Positions 23,840 to 35,100 of a DNA stretch of 64,000 nt are shown one piece after another. Location of the stretch: NCBI GenBank assembly GCA_008477525.1, contig SPDT01000006.1, positions 2,631,501 to 2,695,500 of the forward strand. The letters are read 5' to 3'. The translations under genes and the position numbers were made by a program. A model generated the notes under the pieces. That model did not search any database. It was given only the letters and a program-made list of their open reading frames with translations, and was not told the origin of the DNA. The first letter of the stretch is position 1; every line of letters starts with the position of its first letter. The stretch comes from Hypomyces perniciosus. Taxonomy: Eukaryota > Ascomycota > Sordariomycetes > Hypocreales > Hypocreaceae.

Positions 23840-26043
23840 ATGGCAGGTGTTAGAAGCGCTCTGCCGTCCCACCTCAAGCCGAACACCGATGACCGCGGGT
23901 TCGAGCAGCGTCACCATGGCAAGACTCGCAGCCACATGGCAAGTAACACACTCTTTCTTTACTCGTGACAGAGAATTACAGCATCTCTGTTCCAATGGAT
24001 GCTAGTTTGCGTTGTAATATGAGCTCTCTTCCACCGATTTCCCACCTGTCACCACCTAATGGTGATGCACCAGCTCTTGGGTTGCAGCCACGAAAGGTCT
24101 CGAACCCGGCTGGTCATACCCCTTGTGGCTGTGCGCACATATTGCCATGCCTATATGCCCTACGCCAGCAAGGCAAGGCAAATCGACCACAAGCAAGTCA
24201 AGTGCCTTGACAACCGGGTGGCGGCCTGCTCATCCGCAGCCAAGTCACAGTCAACATGACCTGAACTTGCCAAGGCTCCAGCTTGGCAGCTACCTGCGAG
24301 TCAGCCGCTTGACTCGTAGTATATCACCAAACATCTCCCACTGTCCTTTTGCCCCCTCGCCTCGTTTGCATGATTGAACCACTAGTTCATTCCGTCCGAA
24401 CAACACGATGCCTCACACAACATCTCTCCACGAACGCCAGCTAACAATAGACACCCAGGCCTTTGAGAACACCTCTACCAATGTAGCTGCTGCTCAGATG
24501 CGCAATGCCTTGACCAACCTGGCGGAGACCGTCGAGGACCCCAAGCAGAAGAAGGTACGTTGGCGGTAGCGGTAAACCTGCAAAGTTGTTACACAGATCT
24601 CTAATATGGTTCATGTTTAGCTGTTTGAAACCGAAATGGATAACTTCTTTGCCCTCTTCCGACGCTACCTCAACGACAAGGCAAAGGGAAATGCTGTGTA
24701 AGTTTGCCCTTGCAGAAATAATTGTTGTGTTGGGATGCTGATGCTTTGGCAGCGACTGGGACCGCATTGCCCCTCCCGCCCAGGGACAGGTTGTCGACTA
24801 CGAAGATCTCGCCAATACGGAATCCGTTCAGTTCCTGAGCAAACTTGCCGTTCTCAAGCTCAACGGTGGTCTGGGAACCTCCATGGGTTGTGTTGGACCC
24901 AAGTCAGTTATTGAGGTCCGTGACGGCATGTCATTCCTTGACTTGTCTGTGCGACAGATTGAGTATCTGAACCGCACCTACAACGTCAACGTCCCCTTCC
25001 TCCTCATGAACTCGTTCAACACCAACGACGACACCGCCGCCATTATCAAGAAGTACGAGGGTCACAACGTGGACATCCTGACCTTCAACCAATCTCGATA
25101 CCCCCGAATTTACAAGGACTCACTGCTGCCTGTCCCCAAGTCATTCGACTCGTCTATCACCGAGTGGTACCCCCCTGGACACGGTGACGTCTTCGAGTCT
25201 CTCTACAACTCTGGTATCCTTGAGAAGCTTCTGGAGCGGGGTATTGAGATCATCTTCCTGTCCAATGTGGATAACCTGGGTGCCGTCGTCGACCTTCGGA
25301 TTCTGCAGCACATGGTCGAGACCAAGGCCGAGTACATCATGGAGTTGACCAACAAGACCAAGGCCGACGTCAAGGGTGGTACTATTATCGACTATGAGGG
25401 ATCTGTCCGCCTGCTGGAAATTGCCCAGGTGCCCAAGGAGCACGTTAATGAGTTCAAGTCGATCAAGAAGTTCAAGTACTTCAACACCAACAACATCTGG
25501 CTCAACCTAAAGGCCATCAAGCGAGTGGTCGAGAACAACGAGCTGGCGATGGAGATTATCCCCAACGGCAAGACGATCCCCGGCGACAAGAAGGGTGAGT
25601 CGGATATTTCTATCCTTCAGCTTGAGACGGCTGTTGGTGCTGCTATCCGACATTTCAACAACGCCCACGGTGTCAATGTCCCCCGTCGGCGATTCTTGCC
25701 TGTCAAGACTTGCTCTGATCTGATGCTGGTCAAGTCTGACTTGTACACGCTGAAGCACGGCCAGCTCCAGATGAGCGCGGCTCGATTCGGTGATGCCCCG
25801 CTGATCAAGCTGGGAAGCGACTTCAAGAAGGTCTCTGACTTCCAGAAGCGCATTCCTTCGATCCCTAAGGTCCTGGAGCTTGATCACTTGACCATCACTG
25901 GTGCGGTGAACCTGGGCCGCGGAGTTACTCTGAAGGGAACTGTCATTATTGTGGCAACAGAGGGAAGCACAATCGACATTCCTCCTGGATCGATTCTGGA
26001 GAACGTGGTGGTACAGGGCAGCTTGCGTCTGCTGGAGCATTAA
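23840..26043 (+). CDS. UGP1: UTP-glucose-1-phosphate uridylyltransferase (UDP-glucose pyrophosphorylase)
   Basis: Exons 23840-23938, 24459-24554, 24621-24697 and 24753-26043 give 520 residues, the usual length. The enzyme makes UDP-glucose from UTP and glucose-1-phosphate in the cytosol, feeding glycogen, trehalose and beta-glucan synthesis. Landmarks are the nucleotide-binding loop [10 protein letters not shown] (127-136) with K141 in VGPKS, PPGHGD (about 231-236), NVDNLG (about 262-267) and a C-terminal left-handed beta-helix tail ([14 protein letters not shown]). Exon 1 encodes a regulatory-type N-terminus ([14 protein letters not shown], ending SHM). Intron 1 (23939-24458, 520 bp) begins GCAAGT and ends CACCCAG, a GC-AG intron; the join SHM-AFENTST agrees with fungal orthologues as I recall them. 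A second in-frame ATG at 24408 lies inside this intron and opens directly into exon 2. Confidence 0.93.
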
Positions 26044-26425
26044 AGCGGGCGCGTTGTCATCTCACTTTGACATGGCTACCTGAGCTTTTGGGGTTGGGAC
26101 TCTCATTATATCTTCTTTTTCTCTTCAATATCTTCTGGGCCAACATACGCGAGGACGATGGCTGGCGTCACAATGACTAAATAACTAACTAGATCGTGGA
26201 TGATCACAAAATGGTAGTAGTATTGCGAGGAAGGATTGTTGGGCGGTGTGGGGGCATTCATAGTGTGTGGTAGCAGTAGCGGTACAAGTCGCCGTGCGGC
26301 GCAGGCGCAGCATACATAATTGATGCATTGAGTCAACCTCGGTCCTTGACGCGTTGGTGCTTGGTGAGACATTTGCTTGTTTGTCATAATTCGGGAGAGG
26401 AGGAATCCATGGATATGTAATGTAG
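26044..26425. other. 3' region of the pyrophosphorylase gene
   Basis: This stretch contains the 3' untranslated region and a short spacer before the inverted-repeat element. No gene is recognised. Confidence 0.5.
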
Positions 26426-26958
26426 TAACCGTGGCACGCCCCACTTTTTCGCAGGTTCGGTTTCCTCCCAGCTCATAAGCTGGTGCTCCCAGCCATTTTT
26501 CCCAATCTTCGATGTTTATACCTTATTTTATCAATCAATATAACCTCAAATTTGTAAATAATTATAAAATAGAATAGGCAATTGACTATTGATTACTTTA
26601 TTACCAATTTTAACGCTAAATTTATAATTATTATTTGTAAATTTAATGTATTATATAGCTATTAATAAAGCCATTTTGCCAGTAATTTGTCTTATATTAG
26701 CTGCTAATATATAAATTTCTACATATTGAAATTAAAAGATAAAGTGTTATATAGCTATATTAATTATCTTTATAATATAAGTTTTTGTTATATTCTATAA
26801 ATTTCATTAATATTATAAAGTATAGTTTCTATATAGAATATCAACGTAATGCTCATGGACATTCATCGAGAAAAGCTAGGTCATGTGATCTCATTTTGGT
26901 GTAATGGCTGGGTGGCCAGGAAACCGAACCTGCGAAAAAGTGGGGCGTGGCATGGTTA
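26426..26958. mobile_element. MITE-like element with 41-bp terminal inverted repeats
   Basis: The segment 26426-26466 is the reverse complement of 26918-26958 at 39 of 41 positions; both start TAACC and contain CCCCACTTTTTCGCAGG. A further shared block, CCCAGCCATT, follows at slightly different distance inside each end. The outermost TA with inner ACC would fit a TA target duplication of the Tc1/mariner type; alternatively GTAG directly flanks both ends. The core, about 26510-26850, is almost pure A and T with no open frame, so the element is non-autonomous. The ends are GC-rich and nearly identical while the core is AT-only. Class assignment is inference. Confidence 0.8.
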
Positions 26959-29263
26959 GTAGTACGAGTAGTATTAGTTATCGATGCAGAGTAACGTACG
27001 GCGTACTCCGACGGAACACAGGCGGTCTACTTGTAATAAATGACGAGATGTTAGTACGGGGTATGATGGAGAAGGAAGAAAAATAAGCAAAAAGAAGCAC
27101 CGAGGACCCGCCATGTGCCAAATCTGGTGGCGCGGAAGTGGCCAGGGGTAGGAGATTGCTCGTAGATTTCCGACTCCACAAGAAGCCCTGCAACAGCCAT
27201 CCAACGTGAGACCATATGCATCACAAATCAGCCTGTGGGCACTAGCCAGATGAAAGGGGGTTCGCTGGAGGTGATTGGGCCGTTGGGGTGCAAATCATGC
27301 AACATGGAGCGAGATTACTTATTGTGTGCCAACCAACATGCCTCCCGTGCAGCGCGTCGTGGTTCGGGGCACGACCTGGATGGGGCAGAAACGACGAGTA
27401 CTACAACTACTACGAGTACAAAAGGCTGTTAGTTCTGTGTCAGACGATGGAATTGATGGGTGACGCGGCCGATACGATGTACACGGAGAAGAATATGGAT
27501 GCTCGTTCCAGTTGACGCCATGGTGAGTAAAAGATGTGTTCATGTTCGTTGCCACTTTGGAGGCAAATCCATTGGATGCGTGACCTTTTCCCCCCAAACA
27601 GCTTATTGTGTGGGCGGACGCTAACGCTATCGAGTGTGGGTACATGCTGCTGGAGATTGCCTCTCTGGGCAAGGCAAGCTGACCTAGACAGGGGACAGGG
27701 GACAGGGGGGACCGGGCAGAGGACAGCTGCAGAGGCATGGAGCACTTTTTGTGGGTGGCGTGGCGCGCCTTGGTGAGTTGAGGATTGTGTTTTTCCGTGC
27801 GCACGATAGGGTGAAGAAGAATTGACTTTGGGCTTGGCTGACAAGCTGGCAGGTTAGATGGCTGGATTGAACTCCGTAAGGGTGGTAAGAAACGGTCGGT
27901 TGGTCTATTATTAACAGCACTGACGACGACAATGACCACACCATCTCATAGTGATAGGAGATAATTTGTCAGAGATGCCATAATGGAGTGGAGGAAGCAC
28001 AGACGGGGCAATCAAGGTTTCGGCGGTGTCATGTTGGCTGGGGGCTCTTATGACAGACACGAGAAGACAGACGCCTGGGCTGGGGCAATAACCAGCGAGT
28101 GACAGCTGGGAATAGTACTAAGTTTGGGTATTACTCCTAGTATTTCTCCAGACTATATCGTAATGGTGACGACGATGGTGTATGGGGGAGAAATGACTGC
28201 TACTACTGCTTCGTACTGCATACTGCACATACCATGTACCTCTACTACTACGGAGCGGAGTGCTACTAGCTGTCTGCTTGTAATTTCCGACCGAAAATGC
28301 GACACTGCTGGCGGTCTCTTTTTCCCCAGTTTTACGCGACATTGACATATACAATGCACCACTATTACTACTGCTGCGGGCCTGCGGCCGCTGTGGCCGG
28401 TCCAGCTCGCAGCCCCCGGGAAATAACCTTACGCATGGGAGGGGCCGGGGCACGAGTACTCGTACTAATCGCTCAGGTACCCGATACTATTTGAATGGAG
28501 GCTAGGCCCCAACCAGCAGCCGTTTAGCACCAAAGCTATTAGCACTGCTAGCAGGATTCTCCGCCTAGACTAGACTAGACCACTGGACTTCTGTTTTGTC
28601 GCTCCACTCTCCTCGACTTAATTACCCTTCATCGCCTTCCACCTGAAATCTTGGTCTTCTTTCGTCCATCCTATCCATCCTCACCATCCTCTGAGCCTCA
28701 CTCGTTTTCAAGGCCCGCCTTCGTTATTGCAGTAAGTACTCCGTATGCGTGCGGCCTTTTACAATCTTCCCCATATCTGCCTGCATCTGCCATGTCTGCA
28801 TGCATGCACGCACAGTGCCCCTCTTGTTTCTCGTTGCGACGGTTTGTTTCTGCAGTGGCTCCCGCTGGTTTGCTTTTTTTCGGCCGCTTGTGGCTTCAGC
28901 GCTGCGGCTGTTGCTGAGTCAATTGGCCCATCATGCGAGTCGTCTGCAGACATGCCAGCTGTCGAAGGCCGAGAAAATTGCCCCCCCGTCATTGCGCGGA
29001 AACAGGAGACTCGAGAAAGACGGGGGAACCCTGTGTGGGCGCCAGCATGCGACCGTTGGCTTGGCCAAAGTCAATTGTTTATTACACCTTCACTTTTCGC
29101 CATTATATCGAGATTCTCTTCCATCTTCCTCACATCTATTCTACCATCTACAAATGCGATACCCACAAAACCTCCTCGACAATCAGCTAACTCGGTCCTC
29201 TAGTTCGCAATCTTCTAGTCTCTCATTCATATTCTTTTAGTCTTTCGACTCCCTACCGTCAAG
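26959..29263. other. Intergenic, no gene recognised
   Basis: The stretch has simple-sequence patches (ACAGGGG repeats near 27690) and one TACTCCGTA at 28737-28745. Its right end, from about 28600, is the promoter and leader of the GPI-protein gene. Open frames are short and unrelated to any family I know. Confidence 0.45.
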
Positions 29264-30047
29264 ATGAAGTACTCTCTCGCTACCCTTTCGGCCGTCGTCG
29301 CCCTCGTTGTCGCCAACCCCCAGTTCCTCAACATCGACTTCCAGCCTCAGGAGGGCAAGCCTTTCGTTCTGCAGTATAGCGGATGCACTGAGGCCTGCAC
29401 CATTATCATGCAGACTGGCCCTAGCAACAACCTCCACAATATTGAAACCATCACATGTATGTCCCCTGGCGACTGTCTGCTGGCAGCGTATGTACGCCTA
29501 TCGTATTTCTTGACTAACGGTGGACAACTATAGCTTCTGCTACTGGCTCTTCCTTCACCTGGACTCCGGCCAACATCCCCTCGGGCATCTACAACTTCAA
29601 GATTGTCGATAAGAACGGCGACGTCAACTACAGCCCGCAGTTTACCTACCAGGGCACTGGTAGTTTGACCGTCAGCAGCAGCTCCTCCACGCACGCTTCA
29701 ACCGCCACTACCAGCTCCCGCACTACCCTGTCCACCAGCACCGTGGCCTCCACCACCGATTCTGAGAGCAGTTCTTCCCACACCTCCACCCACAGCTCTA
29801 CCACCGGCGCTCCTACAACTACCGGAGTCACTACCACTACTTGTAAGACGTTCCCGCTTCCATTGATTTTGCCCTCTCACAGATTCGCTAACTCTTGTTG
29901 TTTACAGCCCGAGAGCCTGCTACCACCACCACCGGCAGCCCAGCTGCTGCTACCACCACCAAGCCCCCTGGCAGCGGTGCTGAGCGCATCTCTTCCCCTC
30001 TCGCCCTGATTGCTGGCGTTGCCATCGCTATCGCCTACCTGTCCTAG
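29264..30047 (+). CDS. GPI-anchored Ser/Thr-rich cell-wall protein (Kre9/Knh1-type N-terminus)
   Basis: Exons 29264-29456, 29534-29842 and 29908-30047, all GT-AG, give 213 residues. A signal peptide (MKYSLATLSAVVALVVA, 1-17) is followed by a small beta-sandwich domain (about 20-115: FQPQEGKPFVLQYSGC, TWTPANIPSGIYNFKIVD), which fits the extracellular Kre9/Knh1-like domain of fungal GPI proteins. Residues about 120-190 are a Ser/Thr-rich stalk, likely heavily O-mannosylated. The C-terminus has a small-residue cleavage region (GSGAERISS) and a hydrophobic tail (LALIAGVAIAIAYLS) typical of GPI attachment. The protein should sit in the plasma membrane or wall. Only two cysteines are visible in the domain (CTEAC). 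The function is structural by inference. Confidence 0.85.
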
Positions 30048-31584
30048 GCGGGCTGAGCAAAGGTCTGGGTTGTGTACGATAGGGTGTCTTTCTGGTCTAG
30101 GTAATCAGTTTGCTTCTGGAAGCACAAGAAGAGGTTACGCACGGGGAATACAGCTGGCAAAGGGCGGAGAGTGGGTTTGATACCCGGCGTCTGCGCGCGT
30201 TAAGTCAAGTTGGTTCACGACGGCTGTATCATGAATAGTACTACCTAAGCTTCTTTGGCGTAATGTCGAACCTTACTGTGTTTTCTCATGGTATAATATA
30301 TCCCATCTGCCTTTTTTACATTGTCGAGTCCTTGACCATTCTGTTGTGATTCCTTCGTACTCCCCAATTCAACTCGCCTCGATGTCGTGTCCTCTCTTAC
30401 CCGCTGACTGATCGATGTGAGACCTTTCCGTGGTAGGCTGCTTACTTTTTGTGTGTCTCTTGTTCCTCTGTGTCTTGGTTTGACAGCGGCTACGTGCAGG
30501 CATTTGCCCAACGATGCGAAGCAAGGGAGAACAAGCGAAAGCCAAACATCTATAGTAAACGATCTATCCGATGTGGGCGATCGAAGTCAGATAATTGCGG
30601 AGAACATTCTAGTGTCCGGTTTGTTAGTACGAGTAGTATTGTTATTTCTCGGTGTTTTTCTTCGTTTTGAGCCTTGGCTTGGAATGCGGGACGAAAGCCT
30701 GCCGCAAGCCCACATGCCGAAGAACGTCAAAATACGAGTACACGCGAGGATACGAAGTGCGTTACCCATCTATGTACGGAGTATGCACTATATGCAGCAC
30801 GCGTAAGCCTGCAGCATCGACACATGCCAAAGGACGAGGGGGAAATATGGGCTTTTTCGTCCGATGATGTTGAGAGGATGCATGCTATGCGGCGACGTCA
30901 TGAGTCAATCACGCTGATGAAATAAGACCAACTTGATTCAAAACACTGCTAAGTTGGGTATATATGTACAGACAGTGCCAGTGCTAGGCAAACCAGGAAA
31001 AAAACATGACAAAACGCCATCCATTCGTTTGTTCGTTTCGTTTCGTTTCGTTTCCATTGATACATGAGTTGAAAAAATAACAAAAGACAAAAGAGAGACA
31101 GAAGGAGAGGAAGAAAGCAGAGAGCTAACATATTTTTTTTTCCTTTTGCATGTCATTGTTTTTCACAATACCCTTTTTGTTTGCCGAAACAAGATATAAA
31201 AAAGGGAAAAAAAAAGGAAGGATATTTTGCTATATCACAAAGCATGATACAAGAGCAACGATGAGAAGAAGAACAAAAGAAAAGAAATGGAAAGAAAGAC
31301 ACCCAGATAGGGCTGACTAACGTGAAGCAGAAAAACAACAAAAGGGAGGAAGAAAGGAACGCACAACGAGAAGGATAAGTTCTTGGTAACCTTGACAAAG
31401 GAAAAGATGACAAGTCACAAACTTGAACAATCTATCCACACACCATCAAGTCTTTGTTGGCTCTCTCACGTCTCTTGTCTATCGTTTCTTCATCTCTCAT
31501 CTCTCGCCGATTGTCGCGCTTCATTCCCCTTGACAGCGATGACATCGACCTATGGTTGGTTCCAAGTGGCAACTCATCACCTCA
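30048..31584. other. Intergenic between convergent genes
   Basis: No gene is recognised. A copy of TACGGAGTA lies at 30775-30783, and a GTTTC pentanucleotide run at about 31024-31055. The stretch from 31060 to 31400 is purine-rich low-complexity sequence. Confidence 0.5.
31024..31055. repeat. GTTTC microsatellite
   Basis: Several adjacent GTTC/GTTTC units are directly visible. Confidence 0.75.
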
Positions 31585-32175
31585 TCACTCCCTATGGGCA
31601 TGGTTAAGCCAACCCCCGACGCCGTTGAGTTCCAGGCTGCGTGAGTACATATTGACAGGTCCCCATGGGTCCCTGTCGATGTTCTCGACCGACGGGCTCA
31701 TTTCGGCGGCGCCGAGGTTCATAAGGCTTTCGTAGTAGGTACGGACCATGTCGCTGCGACGCATGAGGCGTTCGGTCACGGCGGCGTCGGTGCGGTTCAT
31801 GATGCCGAGACGCTGGATATTTTCCATGGTCAGCGGCTCGCCATCATGGCCGTCCATGTTGCGAGTGACGGAACCCCCGCTGTTGGCAGAGGAGGCCGTG
31901 GCGATGCTGCTGTTGGTGGTGGTATTGCCCTCGGTGCCGGGGCCCGGGGTAGAGGGGACGACAAGCCAACCGCTGACGTCACCAAAGACCTCTGCGTTGA
32001 GGAGAGACTGGATATGGGGGTTGTGGACAGTCCTGTTGATGATGGCCCGGCGGCTTTTCTTGCCCTTTCTCTTGGGCGAGCGGCATTGGGAGGGGTTGCT
32101 GGGTTGAGGTTGGGGCTGGCGAGTGACCGCCAGGGGGTGGAGAGGCAGTTGGACAGTCTCTCCGTTGGATGCCAT
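31585..32175 (-). CDS. Unassigned basic, low-complexity protein
   Basis: This is a single exon of 196 residues. The ATG at 32175 (MASNGETVQLPLHP) is the first ATG in a frame that stays open about 400 bases further upstream, through a G/C-run-rich leader. A basic patch (SPKRKGKKSRRAI, about 33-45) could be a nuclear localisation signal. A conserved-looking core follows (NPHIQSLLNAEVFGDVSGWLVVPSTPG), then a Thr/Ser/Asn stretch, then ENIQRLGIMNRTDAAVTERLMRRSDMVRTYYESLMNLGAAEM, which looks helical, and a C-terminal NDPWGP-like end. I do not recognise the family. Coding is supported by composition and the Kozak-like context, not by homology. Confidence 0.55.
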   Translation of the reverse strand: MASNGETVQLPLHPLAVTRQPQPQPSNPSQCRSPKRKGKKSRRAIINRTVHNPHIQSLLNAEVFGDVSGWLVVPSTPGPGTEGNTTTNSSIATASSANSGGSVTRNMDGHDGEPLTMENIQRLGIMNRTDAAVTERLMRRSDMVRTYYESLMNLGAAEMSPSVENIDRDPWGPVNMYSRSLELNGVGGWLNHAHRE

Positions 32176-35100
32176 CGTGGAAGCGATGAGGGTGTCGTTG
32201 ATCTGTTGCCGTTGATTGGCGTTGTCACAGCTGTTCGACCTCAGAGACGGCAAAGGGGGGGATGCCGTTGTAGCACAGGCGAATCGAAGGGGGGGGGGGT
32301 GATGGGCGATGATACGTCGACGTCTTATTGTTCCTTGGTGGCTCGACCAACCGCAATAAAGCAGAAGAGTCGCGGTCAAGCCGTCTGGATATGGATAAAA
32401 TGGTGTGATGGATGATGGATAATAGATGGGATGGAAGAATGGAAGGTCGAGGTACAGGAGCTCTGATGCTGGGGGCCTCTTCAAATATATACGAATGAGA
32501 CGCCACAGACGAATACCACTACTCAAGTGTGCAGCAAGGAGTGGGTCGCAGCAGCAGCAGCAGAGCTCTGTACGTACCCAAAGCACACACTGACGAGCCG
32601 ACTCTTTGGGATCAGTTGACGGGTTTCAGAGCGAATGGTCTTCTATGGGTTGACGATGGGGGAACCCAATAACCGCTCCCCGGCTTCGGGGCCGTGGCAG
32701 AGGCGATGGTGGTGGTACTTTGGGGCTTTGCTATGAATGTGTGTACGTGCGAGATGGGATTTAGGTGTGGCACTTATAAGTTGGGGGATGAAAGAGGCAA
32801 AGGCGACTGTCCGTCAAACAACGCCCACCCACCCACGTACGCATACAGACACAGACGCGGACACACATAGTACACACCTGGCGTCCTCAAGGCGTCTGGC
32901 AGAAGAGAATGAAGGAAACGGGCAAGGATTCGTCTCCACAAGCGGCACAGGCGATCCCTCCCACTGTGTGTCTCCATGTACCCTCCACGCTTGGCATGAG
33001 TTGCCCAGTATGGAGGAAAAGGCGAGAAGGGGGGGCGCCAGCCTCACTGTCAACGTGCTTAGAAAGCGGGCTTGACATATCGTCTCATTACGTAGCTCCA
33101 AAAACCCTTGCTCCCTGCTGCTTGGGGTCGTTTAGCTGCCACGATGATGGCATGATTGGACGGGGAGAGGAGAGGGAGCTTTGGACCGAGAGAAGCACTA
33201 GCTTCGCGTGAATGCGATCTGGTCGGCGGAACGGAGACAGCTAGCTTCGGCGACTGGATGAAGCCTGGCGCAGCGAACCCTGACGACGGTCGTGTTGGTT
33301 CTGCCAGGACCGTCTTTCGTCTTGTCATGGCGGCAGCAATGGCGTGCATAGCGGACGGGGAGAGATCATCCGTACTAATGTTATTGGGTTCGGAGCCCAG
33401 TTCGTAGTTATGTACCCTCCCTATTAGGTATGCAAGCCAGACATACCTACAGCGCCGCATCCACTCGTTGCACAGCCAGCTCGTGTCGTGGATTGATCTG
33501 GAGAGGGACAATGGTTCATCGTAGATCCCCCCCCCTCAGAGCATGCCGACGCGGACCGATAAGGCTCTCATCGTTGATAAGAGAGGCAAGGCAGCACGCT
33601 ATTTTATAGCAGCCACAGGGAGAGAGTCAACTGTAGTACTACTCCGTAAAGTCACAGAATTTCTAACGCGCAATTGCCAAATTATTTGGACTGCCCAACA
33701 AGGCATCGCCGCATGTGTGGCGCTGGCTTTTTACGGCTTCATTGTCTTGAATACGGAGTAGTAGTCGCAATCTATCTATCATCCTGTCAAACTAGTAATG
33801 CCAAATCATGCAGCAGCAATAGTACCACCACCACCACCACCACCAGCCAGTGCCGCGGAACTGCATACATCCCTACATCATTGTTGCGCGGAACACCAGC
33901 GGGAGCCGCCTTCAAGCGCCTTAACAGGAATTGATTATCTATCCTCGAAACAAATCCCATCCAACCCGCGTATCAAAAGCGAATGTTAGCACGAGGCAAC
34001 TGAGCGATGTCGGAGAGTGCAATTAAGCCTTGCTTCTAGCCGATAGAACGCCTTGCCTTGCGATATGATACAGATCCGAACCCCCGGCAAGCGATGTGTT
34101 TGTCCATCAGGTTAGTCAGCGATAGTGAACAAGAAAATGCCCACGGTAGTAGTGGTTTCGGCCCCCCGGGGGGGGGGGAGCAAATGGCTGGGTCACGGGG
34201 GATATCTTTGCCACAAGTTGGAGCAAAACTGCGAAACTGCCTTCACAAAACGGAGCACTACGTAATGTTGGCCGCTATGTCTTGCCGACGCTCAGCAAAG
34301 ACGAAGTCAAAGACAATGGGCCACGTCGTGCAAAGTATGTGCGTTTGGACACATATGACACGTTATGTATGCTCCGCTCGGGTTTCGCCCGTTAGTCCAG
34401 GCTTCCTTGTTGTTCATTCTTGCGATCCGGGCAATTGAGTTCCAACTGTCAGTCAGGCCGGGATACAAGGGACTCGCCGATGACATGGACTACCTAGGTA
34501 AGGAAGAAAGAAACAAGCCGAAACAACTCTCACGTCAATCAGCACTCCGTATAGTCCTATACCATCAGCAAGGCTGCTATTGGCGACGGCCGGATCCGGC
34601 CTGTTTTGCTTGCTTCTTGTTTAAAGTGAACGGCTTTGCAACTTCCAATCGGCATCACGGTCGTTATCGTGCGCTGCGGGAAATGAGGAACACTGCGTAT
34701 GGCTGCAGGTTTGTAGCGTCGTAATGGAATCTCCAAAAGAAACAAGCTGACCTGAAGAACGCCCTGTGGAGAGCTAGGGGGGGAGGTACATGCGGCACAC
34801 AGTGCAGCACAGTGGCAGAATTAATGGTGGCTTTCAGTGATCGACATGATGGTGCTGCCACACCGCCCGCCATCTTTGGAAGTCTTCTGGAAGGCTTGCA
34901 CAGTCTCTGGTCAACGGCTGCATGATATTCTCTATAAATAAATACTTCTTCTCTCGGTGAGCCAAATACGGTACCGAGAAACCTGTCTCCTGTAGTGCAG
35001 AGCACGTCTAATAAACCGCGCACAATACATACATACCTATCTATCCTTGTTTGTAAGGCTATCGGGGCACACGCCTATTTTCACTGTGCCACCATTCGAT

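Noticed and set aside
26426..26470. Possible tRNA T-arm (GCAGGTTCGG)
   Set aside because: No cloverleaf can be folded around it. The sequence is part of the terminal inverted repeat and recurs at the other end.
32176..32586. N-terminal extension of the unassigned gene at 31585
   Set aside because: The frame is open but contains no ATG, and the reading is low-complexity from homopolymer runs. I kept the ATG at 32175.
33059..33511. 150-codon minus-strand open frame with Ser/Pro-rich reading
   Set aside because: The first codon is TTG, internal ATGs leave a short peptide, no family pattern is visible, and a frame of this length is expected by chance in noncoding DNA.
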